NCBI GenBank assembly: GCA_020442915.1
Contig: JAGRJD010000011.1
Coordinates: 1 to 50,555, forward strand
Direction of reading: 5' to 3'
From: Thiothrix sp.
GTDB lineage: Bacteria > Pseudomonadota > Gammaproteobacteria > Thiotrichales > Thiotrichaceae
Length of the DNA stretch: 50,555 nt
Shown: positions 36,698-45,719 of the stretch, one piece after another
Numbering within the stretch: the first letter of the stretch is position 1
Layout: each line of letters opens with the position of its first letter
Notes under the pieces: generated by a model
Seen by the model: only the letters and a program-made list of their open reading frames with translations
The model's database searches: none
Told to the model about the DNA's origin: nothing
Position numbers and translations under genes: made by a program

Positions 36698-37251
36698 CAG
36701 GGCCCTCCACTGGAAACGCCGGAAATGTGGGAGAATACGCTGGTGCGGTTTTCTTTCCAGCCGGCCTGACTCCGGCTTTCCCGAGGCAGCAGACGCAGGG
36801 TCTGCTCCAGACTCAGGCGGGCATCGTAGTGTGCCGGATTGCTGCTCACCACGGCATGCAGCTCATGGGCCGCCAGTTCCAGCAGTGGCAGGAAGCGCGA
36901 GTGCTCTGATGCCTGATCCGCATGCTGTGCCTCCAGTGCCTGGCGCAGATAGATCAGGCCGCTGTTGTAGCGGCTGGCCTCCTGCAGCGCGGCATCGGCA
37001 CCGGGTTGGCCGGCCACCTGTGCATACAGGGCCAGGGCGGCATCGGCCTGCTGTTGCTGCATCAGGTAATGGGCACGGGCGAACAGCAGTTCGGGCGCAT
37101 CAGCCGGGTTGGCATCGGCACCCATGTTTTCCGGGTGTGCCAGCTGCCGGTTCAGGCTGCGCTGCTGCTGATAGTGGTACAGGTTCAGCCCCTGCAGCCC
37201 CAGGAGCAGCAGGGCCGCCATCAGCAGCAGGTATCGGATGGTGCGGATCAT
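36697..37251 (-). CDS. MxaK-like single-span TPR-type membrane protein
   Basis: 184-aa protein with an N-terminal helix (TIRYLLLMAALLLLGLQGLNLYHY) and a periplasmic helical domain built of TPR-like Ala/Leu repeats (LLFARAHYLMQQQQADAALALYAQVAG, ASRYNSGLIYLRQAL). Length and context fit MxaK. The ATG at 37251 is chosen for its GAGAGGA site; the frame runs further upstream inside the preceding gene. It is between the MxaC- and MxaL-like genes with a 16-bp gap and a 4-bp overlap, a tight operon. Confidence 0.78.
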   Translation of the reverse strand: MIRTIRYLLLMAALLLLGLQGLNLYHYQQQRSLNRQLAHPENMGADANPADAPELLFARAHYLMQQQQADAALALYAQVAGQPGADAALQEASRYNSGLIYLRQALEAQHADQASEHSRFLPLLELAAHELHAVVSSNPAHYDARLSLEQTLRLLPRESRSQAGWKENRTSVFSHISGVSSGGP

Positions 37252-37267
37252 GGTGCGCTGTCCTCTC

Positions 37268-38245
37268 TTACCACGGTTCTGCCTCCAGCCAGCGCACCGG
37301 CAGCAGCAGCAGGCCCAGTACCAGTGCCAGCCCGTAGCACCACCCGGCCAGATCACGCCGGGGAATGATTTCCTGATAGCGCAGGGGCTGATGGTTGAGC
37401 CGGCCAATATCGGTGATTGCCGCATCCAGTGCCCCTGGCTCCTCGATTTCATAGGCATGGTAGGGGACCTCCAGACTCTGGAAAAACCGGTTCAGGAAAT
37501 ACTCGGGGTTGCCGGAGCGTTCCGGGGCCGGCCCTTCATGCACCAGCCGGTTGCCATGCGTGCTTTTGAGGTAGATCCAGTATATCGCCACCTGCAGGCT
37601 GTCAAACTGCTGGCGCAGGCGGGCCTGATTCTGGAGCGTGATCATGCCGCCACCATCGGAGACCAGCAGAATGACCCGCGAACCGCTGTAATGCTGCTCA
37701 TCAAAATAGGACAGTGCCAGGGTAATACCGCGCTCAATGGCGGTCGAGCCCCGGCCCCGGTTCAGGGTGCTGTTGATTCCGGCCCGGATCACCTCATGTG
37801 CCTGGGTCAGGGGCAGCATGTACAGGGCCGAGGTGCTGAATGACACCAGCCCGTAAAAATCATTGCCGCCCTCATCCACCAGCCGGTTCAGGACCGCCCG
37901 CGCCACTTCGTTCTTGCTGCCCCGGTAGCGGGAGGCGGCCCCGCGTGTGAAGGCATCATTCATGCTGGAACTGCGATCCAGCAGGATGACCACATGGGCA
38001 CCGGTACCGGTTTTTTCCACCCGCTGTTCTCCCCGGAACGGTGCGGCCATGGCGGTAATGAGAGCCGCCAGCAGCAGCGAGACCAGCACCCGTATCCCTG
38101 CATCCAGCAGGCGTGAGAGCGGATCTGGCGGCAGCAGGCTCAGGGCGGGATAATCCAGTGTGCGCCGCTGCCAGCGCCATAAAGGCAGCAGGCACAGGGG
38201 CAGCAGCCAGAGCCAGCCGGGGTGACTGAAGCCCAGGTCGCTCAT
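37268..38245 (-). CDS. MxaC-like von Willebrand factor A membrane protein
   Basis: 325-aa protein with two N-terminal helices (HPGWLWLLPLCLLPLWRW and GIRVLVSLLLAALITAMAAPF), a vWA domain with intact MIDAS start DRSSS (90-94), GRGSTAIERGI and LLVSDGGG, and a C-terminal helix (GWCYGLALVLGLLLLPVRWL). This matches MxaC and the related BatA/BatB proteins. It is the first recognisable gene of the mxaC-K-L-like set. A 30-codon frame (38334-38242) overlaps its ATG by ATGA. MoxR ATPase and DUF58/MxaS partners are not in the window. Confidence 0.82.
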   Translation of the reverse strand: MSDLGFSHPGWLWLLPLCLLPLWRWQRRTLDYPALSLLPPDPLSRLLDAGIRVLVSLLLAALITAMAAPFRGEQRVEKTGTGAHVVILLDRSSSMNDAFTRGAASRYRGSKNEVARAVLNRLVDEGGNDFYGLVSFSTSALYMLPLTQAHEVIRAGINSTLNRGRGSTAIERGITLALSYFDEQHYSGSRVILLVSDGGGMITLQNQARLRQQFDSLQVAIYWIYLKSTHGNRLVHEGPAPERSGNPEYFLNRFFQSLEVPYHAYEIEEPGALDAAITDIGRLNHQPLRYQEIIPRRDLAGWCYGLALVLGLLLLPVRWLEAEPW

Positions 38246-38466
38246 GCCGCCTGCTCACTGTCATGCCGCCATGGCAGCGGCAGGCTGTCCGGTGCGGAAA
38301 GGGCTTCGGGAGCTGACGGGTGTTGCGATGACACGGTGTTGTGGAGTGGCCGGCGTTTAAAACACCGGATTATACGCTATCTGCCAGACGCCTGCCGCCA
38401 CTTCAGTACTTCAGTGAACGTTTTGCGGCATTATGACGGAAAACCTGTGCATGGCTACTGATAGAC

Positions 38467-39558
38467 TCATACGGTGTTCTGAAGTGCCTGTCCCCCGGCA
38501 TCAAACAGGTGCAGCACGGTATGCGGGGCGTGGACCCTGACCGCTGCACCCCGGGCCAATGCATGATCACCTTTCTGGGCGACGGTCAGCAGGTTTTCGG
38601 TATCCCCGTTCAGGGACAGGTACAGGTAGGTGATGTCGCCCAGACGCTCCACCGATTCGACCTGCCCGTCAAGCGCCAGCCCTTCGCAGGGCTCCAGGCT
38701 CAGGTGTTCGGGGCGCACGCCCAGGGTGACGGACTGGCCGATCATGCCTCCCAGACGTGGAATTCCACTGACCCGGTGTCCGGCCACATTGATGGCGCAG
38801 GAGCGGTAGTCGGCGTCGACCAGGGTGGCGGGCAGGAAGTTCATTGCCGGCGAGCCGATGAAGCCTGCGACGAAACGGTTGGCCGGCTGGTGATAAAGGG
38901 AAATCGGTGTGCCGACCTGTTCTACCCGCCCTCCCTGCAGGACCACGATCCGGTCGGCCAGTGTCATGGCTTCGACCTGATCATGGGTGACATAGATGGT
39001 GGTGGTCCTGAGCTCTTTCTGCAGCCGGGCGATTTCGATGCGCATGCGCACCCTGAGGGCGGCATCCAGATTGGAGAGCGGCTCGTCAAACAGGAAGACA
39101 CGCGGTTCACGGACAATGGCCCGCCCGATGGCGACCCGCTGGCGCTGGCCGCCGGAAAGCTGACCCGGCTTGCGGTTCAGCAGCGGCTCCAGATGCAGTT
39201 TGGCAGCGGTGGCGCGGATCTTGCGGTCGATCTCATCCCGTCTGTCACCGTCGATGCGCAGGCCGAAAGCCATGTTGCGATAGACCGACATGTGCGGGTA
39301 GAGCGCGTAGGACTGGAATACCATGGCGATACCCCGCTCACGCGGAGACAGGTCATTGACCCGCCCGTCACCGATGCGCAGCTCCCCTTCGGAAATGCTC
39401 TCCAGACCGGCGATCAGGCGCAGCAGGGTGGATTTTCCGCAGCCGGAAGGACCGACAAACACCACGAATTCACCGGTGTTGATTTCCAGGTTGATGCCAT
39501 GCAGGACTTCGGTCTTGCCGAAGCGCTTTTTCACGTTGTTCAGACTCAGGGATACCAT
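38467..39558 (-). CDS. Sugar ABC transporter ATP-binding protein (UgpC/MalK type)
   Basis: 363-aa ATPase with Walker A GPSGCGKS (36-43), Q-loop FQSYALYPH, signature LSGGQRQR, Walker B VFLFDEP, H-loop VTHDQVEAM and a C-terminal TOBE domain. UgpC/MsmK-type subunits energise carbohydrate importers. The ATG at 39558 is supported by AAGGA 10 nt upstream; a longer in-frame start at 39603 lacks one. It is the last gene of the minus-strand arm of the amino-sugar regulon, 75 bp after the second permease. Confidence 0.93.
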   Translation of the reverse strand: MVSLSLNNVKKRFGKTEVLHGINLEINTGEFVVFVGPSGCGKSTLLRLIAGLESISEGELRIGDGRVNDLSPRERGIAMVFQSYALYPHMSVYRNMAFGLRIDGDRRDEIDRKIRATAAKLHLEPLLNRKPGQLSGGQRQRVAIGRAIVREPRVFLFDEPLSNLDAALRVRMRIEIARLQKELRTTTIYVTHDQVEAMTLADRIVVLQGGRVEQVGTPISLYHQPANRFVAGFIGSPAMNFLPATLVDADYRSCAINVAGHRVSGIPRLGGMIGQSVTLGVRPEHLSLEPCEGLALDGQVESVERLGDITYLYLSLNGDTENLLTVAQKGDHALARGAAVRVHAPHTVLHLFDAGGQALQNTV

Positions 39559-39633
39559 GCGCTGTGTGTCCTTGATAGGTGTTCTGTGCCCGGCTTCCGC
39601 CATGAAAACCGGGGATGGGAAAAGGGTTCAGAC

Positions 39634-40473
39634 TTATTTCACTGCTCCGGCGGTCAGGCCCCGGATCAGCTGGCGCGAAAAGAACAGGTACAGCACCAGG
39701 ACCGGAATCACGGCCAGGGTCAGGGAGGCCAGCACCGAATTCCAGTCGGTGACGTACTGGCCGATGAACTGCTGCACGCCCAGGGTCAGGGTGCGGGTAC
39801 CCTCGCCGGGGGCCAGGATGAGCGGGAACCACAGGTCATTCCAGATCGGAATCATGGTGAATACCGCCACCGTGGCAATGGCGGGCCGGGTCAGGGGCAG
39901 GACCACCTGAAAAAACAGGCGGTATTCGCTGACGTCATCACAGCGTGCCGCCTCCTTGAGCTCCTTCGGTATCTGGGCCATGTATTCGGTGAGGATGAAG
40001 ATGGCCAGTGGCAGCCCTTGGGCGATGTAAACCAGAATCAGCGCCGTGCGTGTGTTCACCAGCTCCAGGGAAACCATCAGCTCCAGGATGCTCACGGTGC
40101 CAAGCCGGATCGGCACCATGATGCCCATGGCCATGAACAGGGTCAGGATGCGCCGCCCTGGAAAGCGGTATTCACTCAGGGCCCAGGAGGCCATGGCTCC
40201 GAGCAGCAGCACGAAAAACAGCGCTACCAGGGTGACGATCAGGCTGTTGCTGAAATAAAGCAGGAAGTCCGATTGGCTGAAAACCTTCTGGAAGCCCTCA
40301 AAACTCAGGGTGTCGGTCGTCGGCAGGGCCAGCGGGTCGTTGAAGATGCCCTTGCGGGTCTTGAGGGCATTCACCAGAATCAGGAAGATCGGGAACAGGG
40401 CCACCAGGGTGTAAAGCCCGAGAACCAGATGGATCAGTGAGGTATTGATGCCGCGTTGCAGGTTGCTGTTCAT
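39634..40473 (-). CDS. Carbohydrate ABC transporter permease (MalG/UgpE-like)
   Basis: 279-aa permease with six helices and an EAA-loop ELKEAARCDDVSEYRLFFQVVLPLTRPA near residues 165-193; the usual DGA after EAA is CDDVS here. It ends in the basic RGLTAGAVK tail typical of MalG-like proteins. It follows the first permease by 15 bp. Confidence 0.93.
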   Translation of the reverse strand: MNSNLQRGINTSLIHLVLGLYTLVALFPIFLILVNALKTRKGIFNDPLALPTTDTLSFEGFQKVFSQSDFLLYFSNSLIVTLVALFFVLLLGAMASWALSEYRFPGRRILTLFMAMGIMVPIRLGTVSILELMVSLELVNTRTALILVYIAQGLPLAIFILTEYMAQIPKELKEAARCDDVSEYRLFFQVVLPLTRPAIATVAVFTMIPIWNDLWFPLILAPGEGTRTLTLGVQQFIGQYVTDWNSVLASLTLAVIPVLVLYLFFSRQLIRGLTAGAVK

Positions 40474-40488
40474 GTCGGATTCCTCACG

Positions 40489-41406
40489 TCACATCGGATA
40501 GCGCTGCAGGCGGCGCTGTACCCCGTAGAAATAAAGCGCGACCCCGGCCAGAATGATCAGGAACATCAGGGTGGCGACGGTGGCACCGAGCGTGCTGCTG
40601 CCCAGACTGGACTGGAAGCCGAAGAAGGTGCGGTAGAAATAGGTGCCGAGAATATCGGTGGAGAAATTCGGCCCGGCCAGTGCGCCCTTGACGGCATAGA
40701 TCAGGTCGAAGGCATTGAAGTTGCCGATGAAGGTCAGGATGGTGACCAGCCCGAGCGTGGGCGCGATCAGGGGCAGTTTGATCTGCCAGAAGGTGCGCAG
40801 GGGCGAGGCGCCATCCACATGGGCGGCATCCAGCAGCTCATCCGGAATCGCCAGCAGCGAGGCGTAGATCAGCATCATCGGGATACCCACAAACTGCCAG
40901 ACCGAAATCAGGGCCAGGGTGAGCAGGGCGCTGGATTCCTTGCCCAGCCAGGCATCAAACAGGGATTCCAGTCCGACATAGCCCAGCAGGGTCTCGCTCA
41001 CCCCCCACAGGGGGCTGAGGATCAGCTGCCAGATGAAACCGATGATGACCACGGACAGCAGGGTGGGCATGAAGATCAGGGTACGGTAGGTGCGTACCCC
41101 GCGCAGGTTGCGCAGGCTCAGGAGTGCGGCCAGCAGTAGTCCGATGGGGTTCTGCACCAGCACATGCACCAGAAAAAACACCCCGTTGTTGCCCAGGGCG
41201 TTCCAGAAACCGGCGGACAGGTCCGGGTCGGTCAGTACCAGCCGGTAGTTGGCCAGACCGCTGTAAACCCGCTGGTCACCGCTTTCCTCAAAAAAGCTCA
41301 GGAGCAGGGTGTCAAGTAATGGCCAGGCACTGAACAGGGTGTAGATCAGAAGCCCCGGCAGGATGAATACCAGAATGTGAAACGGAAAACCGCGCTGTTT
41401 GATCAT
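40489..41406 (-). CDS. Carbohydrate ABC transporter permease (MalF/UgpA-like)
   Basis: 305-aa permease with six helices (first: FHILVFILPGLLIYTLFSAW) and the EAA-type loop ELLDAAHVDGASPLRTFWQIKLPLIAPTL. The ATG at 41406 is chosen for GAGGA 10 nt upstream and the normal family N-terminus. It is 92 bp downstream of the binding-protein gene. Confidence 0.93.
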   Translation of the reverse strand: MIKQRGFPFHILVFILPGLLIYTLFSAWPLLDTLLLSFFEESGDQRVYSGLANYRLVLTDPDLSAGFWNALGNNGVFFLVHVLVQNPIGLLLAALLSLRNLRGVRTYRTLIFMPTLLSVVIIGFIWQLILSPLWGVSETLLGYVGLESLFDAWLGKESSALLTLALISVWQFVGIPMMLIYASLLAIPDELLDAAHVDGASPLRTFWQIKLPLIAPTLGLVTILTFIGNFNAFDLIYAVKGALAGPNFSTDILGTYFYRTFFGFQSSLGSSTLGATVATLMFLIILAGVALYFYGVQRRLQRYPM

Positions 41407-41498
41407 GGGGTGCAGGTCCTCGCTGCTGATCGGAAATGACAGAATGACAGGTGGCATTTTCCTGCTGCGTCCCGGTGTCAGGACGCAGCAGGCGGCTG

Positions 41499-42731
41499 TT
41501 ACTTGTCGAGAATGGCCTGAATGGTGGCCGCAGCCGCTTCGGGGGTGACGGTGCCGTTGATGACACCCTGACCGGCATTCCAGTAGGCGGTTTCCAGATC
41601 ATCCCGCCCCCGGCTCAGTATCTGGGCATTGAGGCGGATGGTGGATTCACAGTCGGCCCGCCAGCTGATCATTTCAGCGGCCAGCGGGTCTTCAATGCTG
41701 ATTTCATGATCCGAGAGCGAGAAGAAACCGGTTACTTTGTTGGTGTAAAGCTCGGCAAACGCTTTCGAGGCCAGCCAGTTCAGGAGGGTCTCGGCATCAG
41801 TCCGGTTTTTGCTGGCCGGATTGATGCCCATGCCGATGTCGGTATGGTCGCTGATGTAGCAGGTCGCCCCCTTGCTGGCGACCGGCGGCTTGAAGGCTCC
41901 GATCTTGAAATCGGCATTGCTGTTGAAATAGGCGATGTCCCAGCTGCCGGCGGGATAGATCGCAGCCCGGCCCAGGGCGAACAGGTTCTGGGAATCGCCG
42001 TAAGTCTGGGACTGATAGCCCTTGCTCAGATAGGGCTGCCATTTGGCCATCTGGGCATAGGGTGCCACAAACCCGGAGTCCGTCATTTTGGCCGTACCCC
42101 CGATCAGGGCCTTACGGCCTGCCTCACCTTTCCAGGCATTGGGGCCGATGCCGGTATACACGATCTGGTGGGTTTCCCAGCCGTCATTGGTACCGAGTGC
42201 GATCGGGGTATAGCTGCCGTCGCTTTTGATCTTGTCCAGCACGGTGAAAAAGTCGGCTTCGGTTTCCGGCACGCTCAGGCCCAGCTCTGCGAAGATGTCC
42301 TGATTGTAGAAGAAACCATGAATCACCGAGGCCATGGGCATGCAGAAGGTGGTTTTGCCGTCGTCGGTCTGCCAGGCGCTTCTGGCCACATCGGAAAAGC
42401 TCTTCAGTCCCTCAAGGGTACTGATGTCTGTCAGGTTGCCCTTGTTGTAAAGCTCCAGCGCAATGTCAAACGGGCGGCAGGTGATCAGGTCGCCAGCCGT
42501 GCCACCGGCCAGGCGGGTATTGAGGCTGGCATTGTATTCGGTCGGTGCGGTGGGGTTAAATTTCACGCTGATGGCCGGATGGGCCTTGTTGAAGGCCGGG
42601 ATGATTTCTTTTTCCCACAGGTCCTTGTCATCCACACGCCAGCTTTCAATGTTCAACTCGCCGGCCAGAGCGGTGTTTATGGTCAGTGCCAGCGTCAGGG
42701 GGACAAGGGCTGCAAGCTGAAAAGGTTTCAT
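41499..42731 (-). CDS. Carbohydrate ABC transporter substrate-binding protein (family 1)
   Basis: 410-aa periplasmic protein with a Sec signal peptide (cleaved at about TALA, residue 23). Family 1 extracellular sugar-binding features: LNIESWRVDDKDLWEKEIIPAFNKAHPAI at the mature N-terminus, PMASVIHGFFYNQDIF, and GRAAIYPAGSWDI in the second lobe. The cluster around it (MurQ-like, kinase, NagA, NagB-II) points to GlcNAc, MurNAc or a small muropeptide/chitin sugar as ligand; this is inference. A strong GAGGAGAG site precedes the ATG. It follows the MurQ-like gene by 78 bp. Confidence 0.93.
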   Translation of the reverse strand: MKPFQLAALVPLTLALTINTALAGELNIESWRVDDKDLWEKEIIPAFNKAHPAISVKFNPTAPTEYNASLNTRLAGGTAGDLITCRPFDIALELYNKGNLTDISTLEGLKSFSDVARSAWQTDDGKTTFCMPMASVIHGFFYNQDIFAELGLSVPETEADFFTVLDKIKSDGSYTPIALGTNDGWETHQIVYTGIGPNAWKGEAGRKALIGGTAKMTDSGFVAPYAQMAKWQPYLSKGYQSQTYGDSQNLFALGRAAIYPAGSWDIAYFNSNADFKIGAFKPPVASKGATCYISDHTDIGMGINPASKNRTDAETLLNWLASKAFAELYTNKVTGFFSLSDHEISIEDPLAAEMISWRADCESTIRLNAQILSRGRDDLETAYWNAGQGVINGTVTPEAAAATIQAILDK

Positions 42732-42809
42732 GTGACTCTCTCCTCAAGGTAAATAATGAACGGTGAATGGTGGCCGTATGGCAAATGTGCCGGCCTGAAA
42801 CGGCTCGCC

Positions 42810-43748
42810 TCAGGCCGGTGGCTCCCGGTGCGGGTGGTGACATCGCCCCAGCGCGGCCCGCAGCCGGTGCTGGTGCTGCTCCAGCAGGAACTCGGCCTGT
42901 CCGGGTTCGACTCCGGTCTGCAGCAGGACGGCCAGTGGTACCTGGAAGTCGGCCTGATGCAGTGCCTGCAGGGCTTCGAAGGGGCTGCAGCCGCTGATCT
43001 GGCATACCATGGCCACGGCGCGGGCCTGCAGCTTGCTGTTGTTGGCATCAAGGTTGACCATCAGGTTGTCATACAGATAACCGAGTCGGGCCATGATCAG
43101 GGTTGACAGGGTGTTAAGGGCGATTTTCTGGGCGCTGCCGGCTGCCATGCGTGTCGACCCGGCCACTGCTTCGGGGCCGGTGGGCAATACGATGGCATGT
43201 TGTGCCAGCCGGGTGAGCAGGGTTTCCGGGTTGTTGCACAGGCCGATGATCAGGGTGCCATGGGCACGGGCGTAGCGGGCCGCAGCCAGGGTGTAAGGTG
43301 TGCGCCCGCTGGCTGATACGGCCAGCATGATGTCGGCCGGGGTCGGCTCAAGGCGTCGACAGGCACTGAGGGCGGCGGCGGTATCATCCTCGGCTCCGCC
43401 CCGGCGGCGGAAAAAACTGCCCAGCCCGCCCGCCAGCAGCAGCACCAGTCGGGTTTCAGGCCAGCCGTAGGTGCCGGGCAGTTCCAGTCCGTCCACACAG
43501 GCCTGCAGCCCGGCTGAACCGGCCCCGCAATAAATCAGCCGTCCCTGACCGGTGGCCAGACGCTTTGCTGCCGCTTCGCCCGCCGTGGCAATGGCGGTAC
43601 AGGCACCTCGCAGGCAGTCGAGGGCATTCAGGTGGGCTTGGGTCAGGCGCAGGGATAATACCTGTTCAGACCATTGGTCCATACCGGCCCAGCCGCCTTC
43701 GGACTGTTCGGTGGCATAGCTGGTCGGATCGAAGTCAGCAGGTTTCAT
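42810..43748 (-). CDS. N-acetylmuramic acid 6-phosphate etherase-like SIS protein (MurQ-like)
   Basis: 312-aa protein with one SIS domain. MurQ cleaves MurNAc-6-P to GlcNAc-6-P and D-lactate. Comparison with E. coli MurQ shows the first catalytic glutamate preserved in GLELPGTYG (MurQ ASECPPTFG) and the second in GGAEDD (MurQ EGAEDD), plus SASGRTPY, GSTRMAAGSAQKIALNTLST and LMVNLDANNSKLQARA. A C-terminal helical segment resembles the MurQ tail. The ATG at 43748 has AGGA 8 nt upstream. First gene of the minus arm; no MurP PTS permease is seen. Confidence 0.88.
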   Translation of the reverse strand: MKPADFDPTSYATEQSEGGWAGMDQWSEQVLSLRLTQAHLNALDCLRGACTAIATAGEAAAKRLATGQGRLIYCGAGSAGLQACVDGLELPGTYGWPETRLVLLLAGGLGSFFRRRGGAEDDTAAALSACRRLEPTPADIMLAVSASGRTPYTLAAARYARAHGTLIIGLCNNPETLLTRLAQHAIVLPTGPEAVAGSTRMAAGSAQKIALNTLSTLIMARLGYLYDNLMVNLDANNSKLQARAVAMVCQISGCSPFEALQALHQADFQVPLAVLLQTGVEPGQAEFLLEQHQHRLRAALGRCHHPHREPPA

Positions 43749-43832
43749 ACAGCAGGTCCTGACAGGAGCGGGGAAAGATTTCAGGCTTGGTGGCGATGGG
43801 ACCTTCAAGCTGGGTTTGAGTGTAATAAAACA

Positions 43833-43854
43833 ATACCAATAAGGCAAATGGTAT
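43833..43854. promoter_or_regulatory. Operator-like site 1 of the amino-sugar regulon
   Basis: ATACCA-N10-TGGTAT, a perfect 6-10-6 palindrome (extendable to 7 bp arms, 43832-43855), between the divergent MurQ-like and kinase genes. Matches site 2 in sequence; probable target of the GntR/HutC regulator encoded at 44879. Confidence 0.6.
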
Positions 43855-43865
43855 TTTTTAATTTG

Positions 43866-43887
43866 AAACCATAGTCTGTAATGGTAT
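43866..43887. promoter_or_regulatory. Operator-like site 2 of the amino-sugar regulon
   Basis: On the minus strand this reads ATACCA-N10-TGGTTT, the same 22-bp architecture as site 1 with one arm mismatch. The centres are 33 bp apart, close to three helical turns, so two dimers would lie on the same DNA face. Confidence 0.55.
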
Positions 43888-43986
43888 GATGCTGGAGGCA
43901 GGGCAATGGTGCCACAATGCCTCGGCAATGGCCGGTAAGCAGCCCGGAAAACGGTGCAACTGAAGATCAGCGACAAGGAACAAGGC

Positions 43987-44874
43987 ATGCAGGGGCAGGA
44001 TAATACGCCATTATTTATTGGTATTGACGGCGGTGGCAGCCACTGCCGGGCCCGCCTTGCCGCTCGGGATGGCCGTATTCTGGGTGAAGGGCAGGCCGGC
44101 CCGGCCAATTTCCGGCTCGGTGTGGAGCAGGTCAGGGCGGCGGTACTGGCATGCAGTCAGCGTGCTCTGGAGCAGGCCGGTCTGCATACCACTTCCCTGC
44201 CGCAGCTGCATGCCGGTATCGGACTGGCGGGGGCGGTACTGGCGGATGATCAGGCACTGGCGGCTCCCGTGACCACGCTGTTTGCCCGTTGCGAGCTCAG
44301 GACCGATGCCTATATCGCCTGCCTGGGTGCCCACCGGGGGCAGGCGGGAGGGGTCCTGATTCTGGGAACCGGCTCCTGTGCCCAGATTATCTGTGCCGAG
44401 GATGAGCGGACCTTCGGTGGCTGGGGCTTCACGCTCGGCGATCAGGGCAGTGGAGCCTGGCTCGGGCATCAGGCTGTACGCCTGGCCCTGCTGGCCCTGG
44501 AAGGCATTGTCGCGGACTCGCCCCTGACCCGGGCCGTGGGTGCACGGCTGGGGCGGCAGCCGGAGCAGTTTCTGGCCTGGAGCATGAACGCCAGACCGGC
44601 GGACTTTGCCCGCTTTGCCCCGCTGGTTTTCGAGCATGCCGGCGCCAATGACCCGCATGCCCTGGCACTGTTGGCGCAGTCGAGCGCCGATGTGTGCCGG
44701 TTGCTGGATGTATTGGCACGCTACCGGACCGGACGCATTGCCCTATTGGGTGGTTTGTCCGGGGTCATGAGCCGGTGGCTGCCGGAACCAATACGCACCG
44801 GACTGGTTCCCGCGCAGGGCGATGCGCTGGATGGTGCGTTATTGCTGGCCCGACAGGGGCTGTCACAGGAGTAA
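43987..44874 (+). CDS. BadF/BadG-family sugar kinase (GlcNAc/MurNAc kinase-like)
   Basis: 295-aa ATPase-fold kinase. Phosphate-1 loop LFIGIDGGGSHCRARL near the N-terminus, GTGSCAQIIC (phosphate-2-like), GGWGFTLGDQGSGAWLG and a late GRIALLGGLSGVMSRWL adenosine-type segment are typical of BadF/BadG GlcNAc kinases and of clostridial MurK, which phosphorylates both GlcNAc and MurNAc. The ATG at 43987 follows AAGGA 7 nt away; a GTG at 43954 is less likely. It is first in the plus arm, 4 bp before the regulator gene. Confidence 0.88.
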   Translation: MQGQDNTPLFIGIDGGGSHCRARLAARDGRILGEGQAGPANFRLGVEQVRAAVLACSQRALEQAGLHTTSLPQLHAGIGLAGAVLADDQALAAPVTTLFARCELRTDAYIACLGAHRGQAGGVLILGTGSCAQIICAEDERTFGGWGFTLGDQGSGAWLGHQAVRLALLALEGIVADSPLTRAVGARLGRQPEQFLAWSMNARPADFARFAPLVFEHAGANDPHALALLAQSSADVCRLLDVLARYRTGRIALLGGLSGVMSRWLPEPIRTGLVPAQGDALDGALLLARQGLSQE

Positions 44875-44878
44875 CAAC

Positions 44879-45634
44879 ATGACGATGGAACCTTATATAA
44901 GGCAGCATGCCCGTCTGCTTGAGGGCGGGGATGCGCCTATGTACCAGCGCCTGGCCGGACTGCTGCGCCAGGGCATCAACGACCACTCGCTGGAGCGGGA
45001 TCAGCCCCTGCCGGGGGAGCGCGATCTGGCCAGCCTGCTGTCGGTTTCGCGTGTGACCGTGCGCCGGGCGCTCGGGATTCTGGTCAGTGAAGGACTGCTG
45101 ACCCAGCGTCAGGGAGCCGGAACCTTCATTGCCAGCCGCATGGAGCAGCCGCTGGGGCACCTGACCAGTTTCACCGAGGACATGCAGCACCGCAAGCTGG
45201 TTTCCGGTGTGGTCTGGCTGGAGCGCAGCCTGCAGGCGGTTGACGGAGAGGTGTGCAGCCTGCTGGCACTGGATGCCGGGGCGAAGGTGGCCAGCCTGTA
45301 CCGCCTGCGCACCGCCAATGAGGAGCCGCTGGCACTGGAACATGCCATGCTGCCGGCGCGGCTGCTGCCGGAGCCGGAAAAGCTCAACGGCTCCCTGTAC
45401 CGCTATCTGGATGAACGGGACAGCCGTCCGGTACGCGCCACCCAGCGCCTGCGGGCCGTACCCTGTGATGAGGAGCAGGCCACCCTGCTGCGGGTGGCCA
45501 CCGGCAGTCCGGTGCTTTACATCGAACGGCATTCGTTTCTGGCAGATGGCACGCCGATCGAGTTCACCCGTTCCCATTACCGGGGCGACAGTTACGATTT
45601 CGTATCGGAAATGGCCATTCGCCGCACGGAATGA
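44879..45634 (+). CDS. GntR/HutC family transcriptional regulator
   Basis: 251-aa regulator with an N-terminal winged helix (PMYQRLAGLLRQGI...LPGERDLASLLSVSRVTVRRALGILVSEGLLTQRQGAGTF) and a C-terminal UTRA effector domain (from about residue 85, ending HYRGDSYDFVSEM). HutC-type members such as NagR/DasR bind GlcNAc-6-P or GlcN-6-P and release DNA. AGGAG precedes the ATG. It most likely controls both arms through the two palindromes at 43833-43887. Confidence 0.93.
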   Translation: MTMEPYIRQHARLLEGGDAPMYQRLAGLLRQGINDHSLERDQPLPGERDLASLLSVSRVTVRRALGILVSEGLLTQRQGAGTFIASRMEQPLGHLTSFTEDMQHRKLVSGVVWLERSLQAVDGEVCSLLALDAGAKVASLYRLRTANEEPLALEHAMLPARLLPEPEKLNGSLYRYLDERDSRPVRATQRLRAVPCDEEQATLLRVATGSPVLYIERHSFLADGTPIEFTRSHYRGDSYDFVSEMAIRRTE

Positions 45635-45719
45635 GGGGTGACGGGGAGGGCCGTGGCCAGTGCATGACAGCAGGCGCCCCTGAAGCAGACCCATCCTACC
45701 AACAGAGGACAGAGATACC

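Noticed and set aside
38509..40440. 643-codon frame antisense to UgpC-like ATPase and permease
   Set aside because: Sense genes have full ABC motifs; the antisense frame is low complexity.
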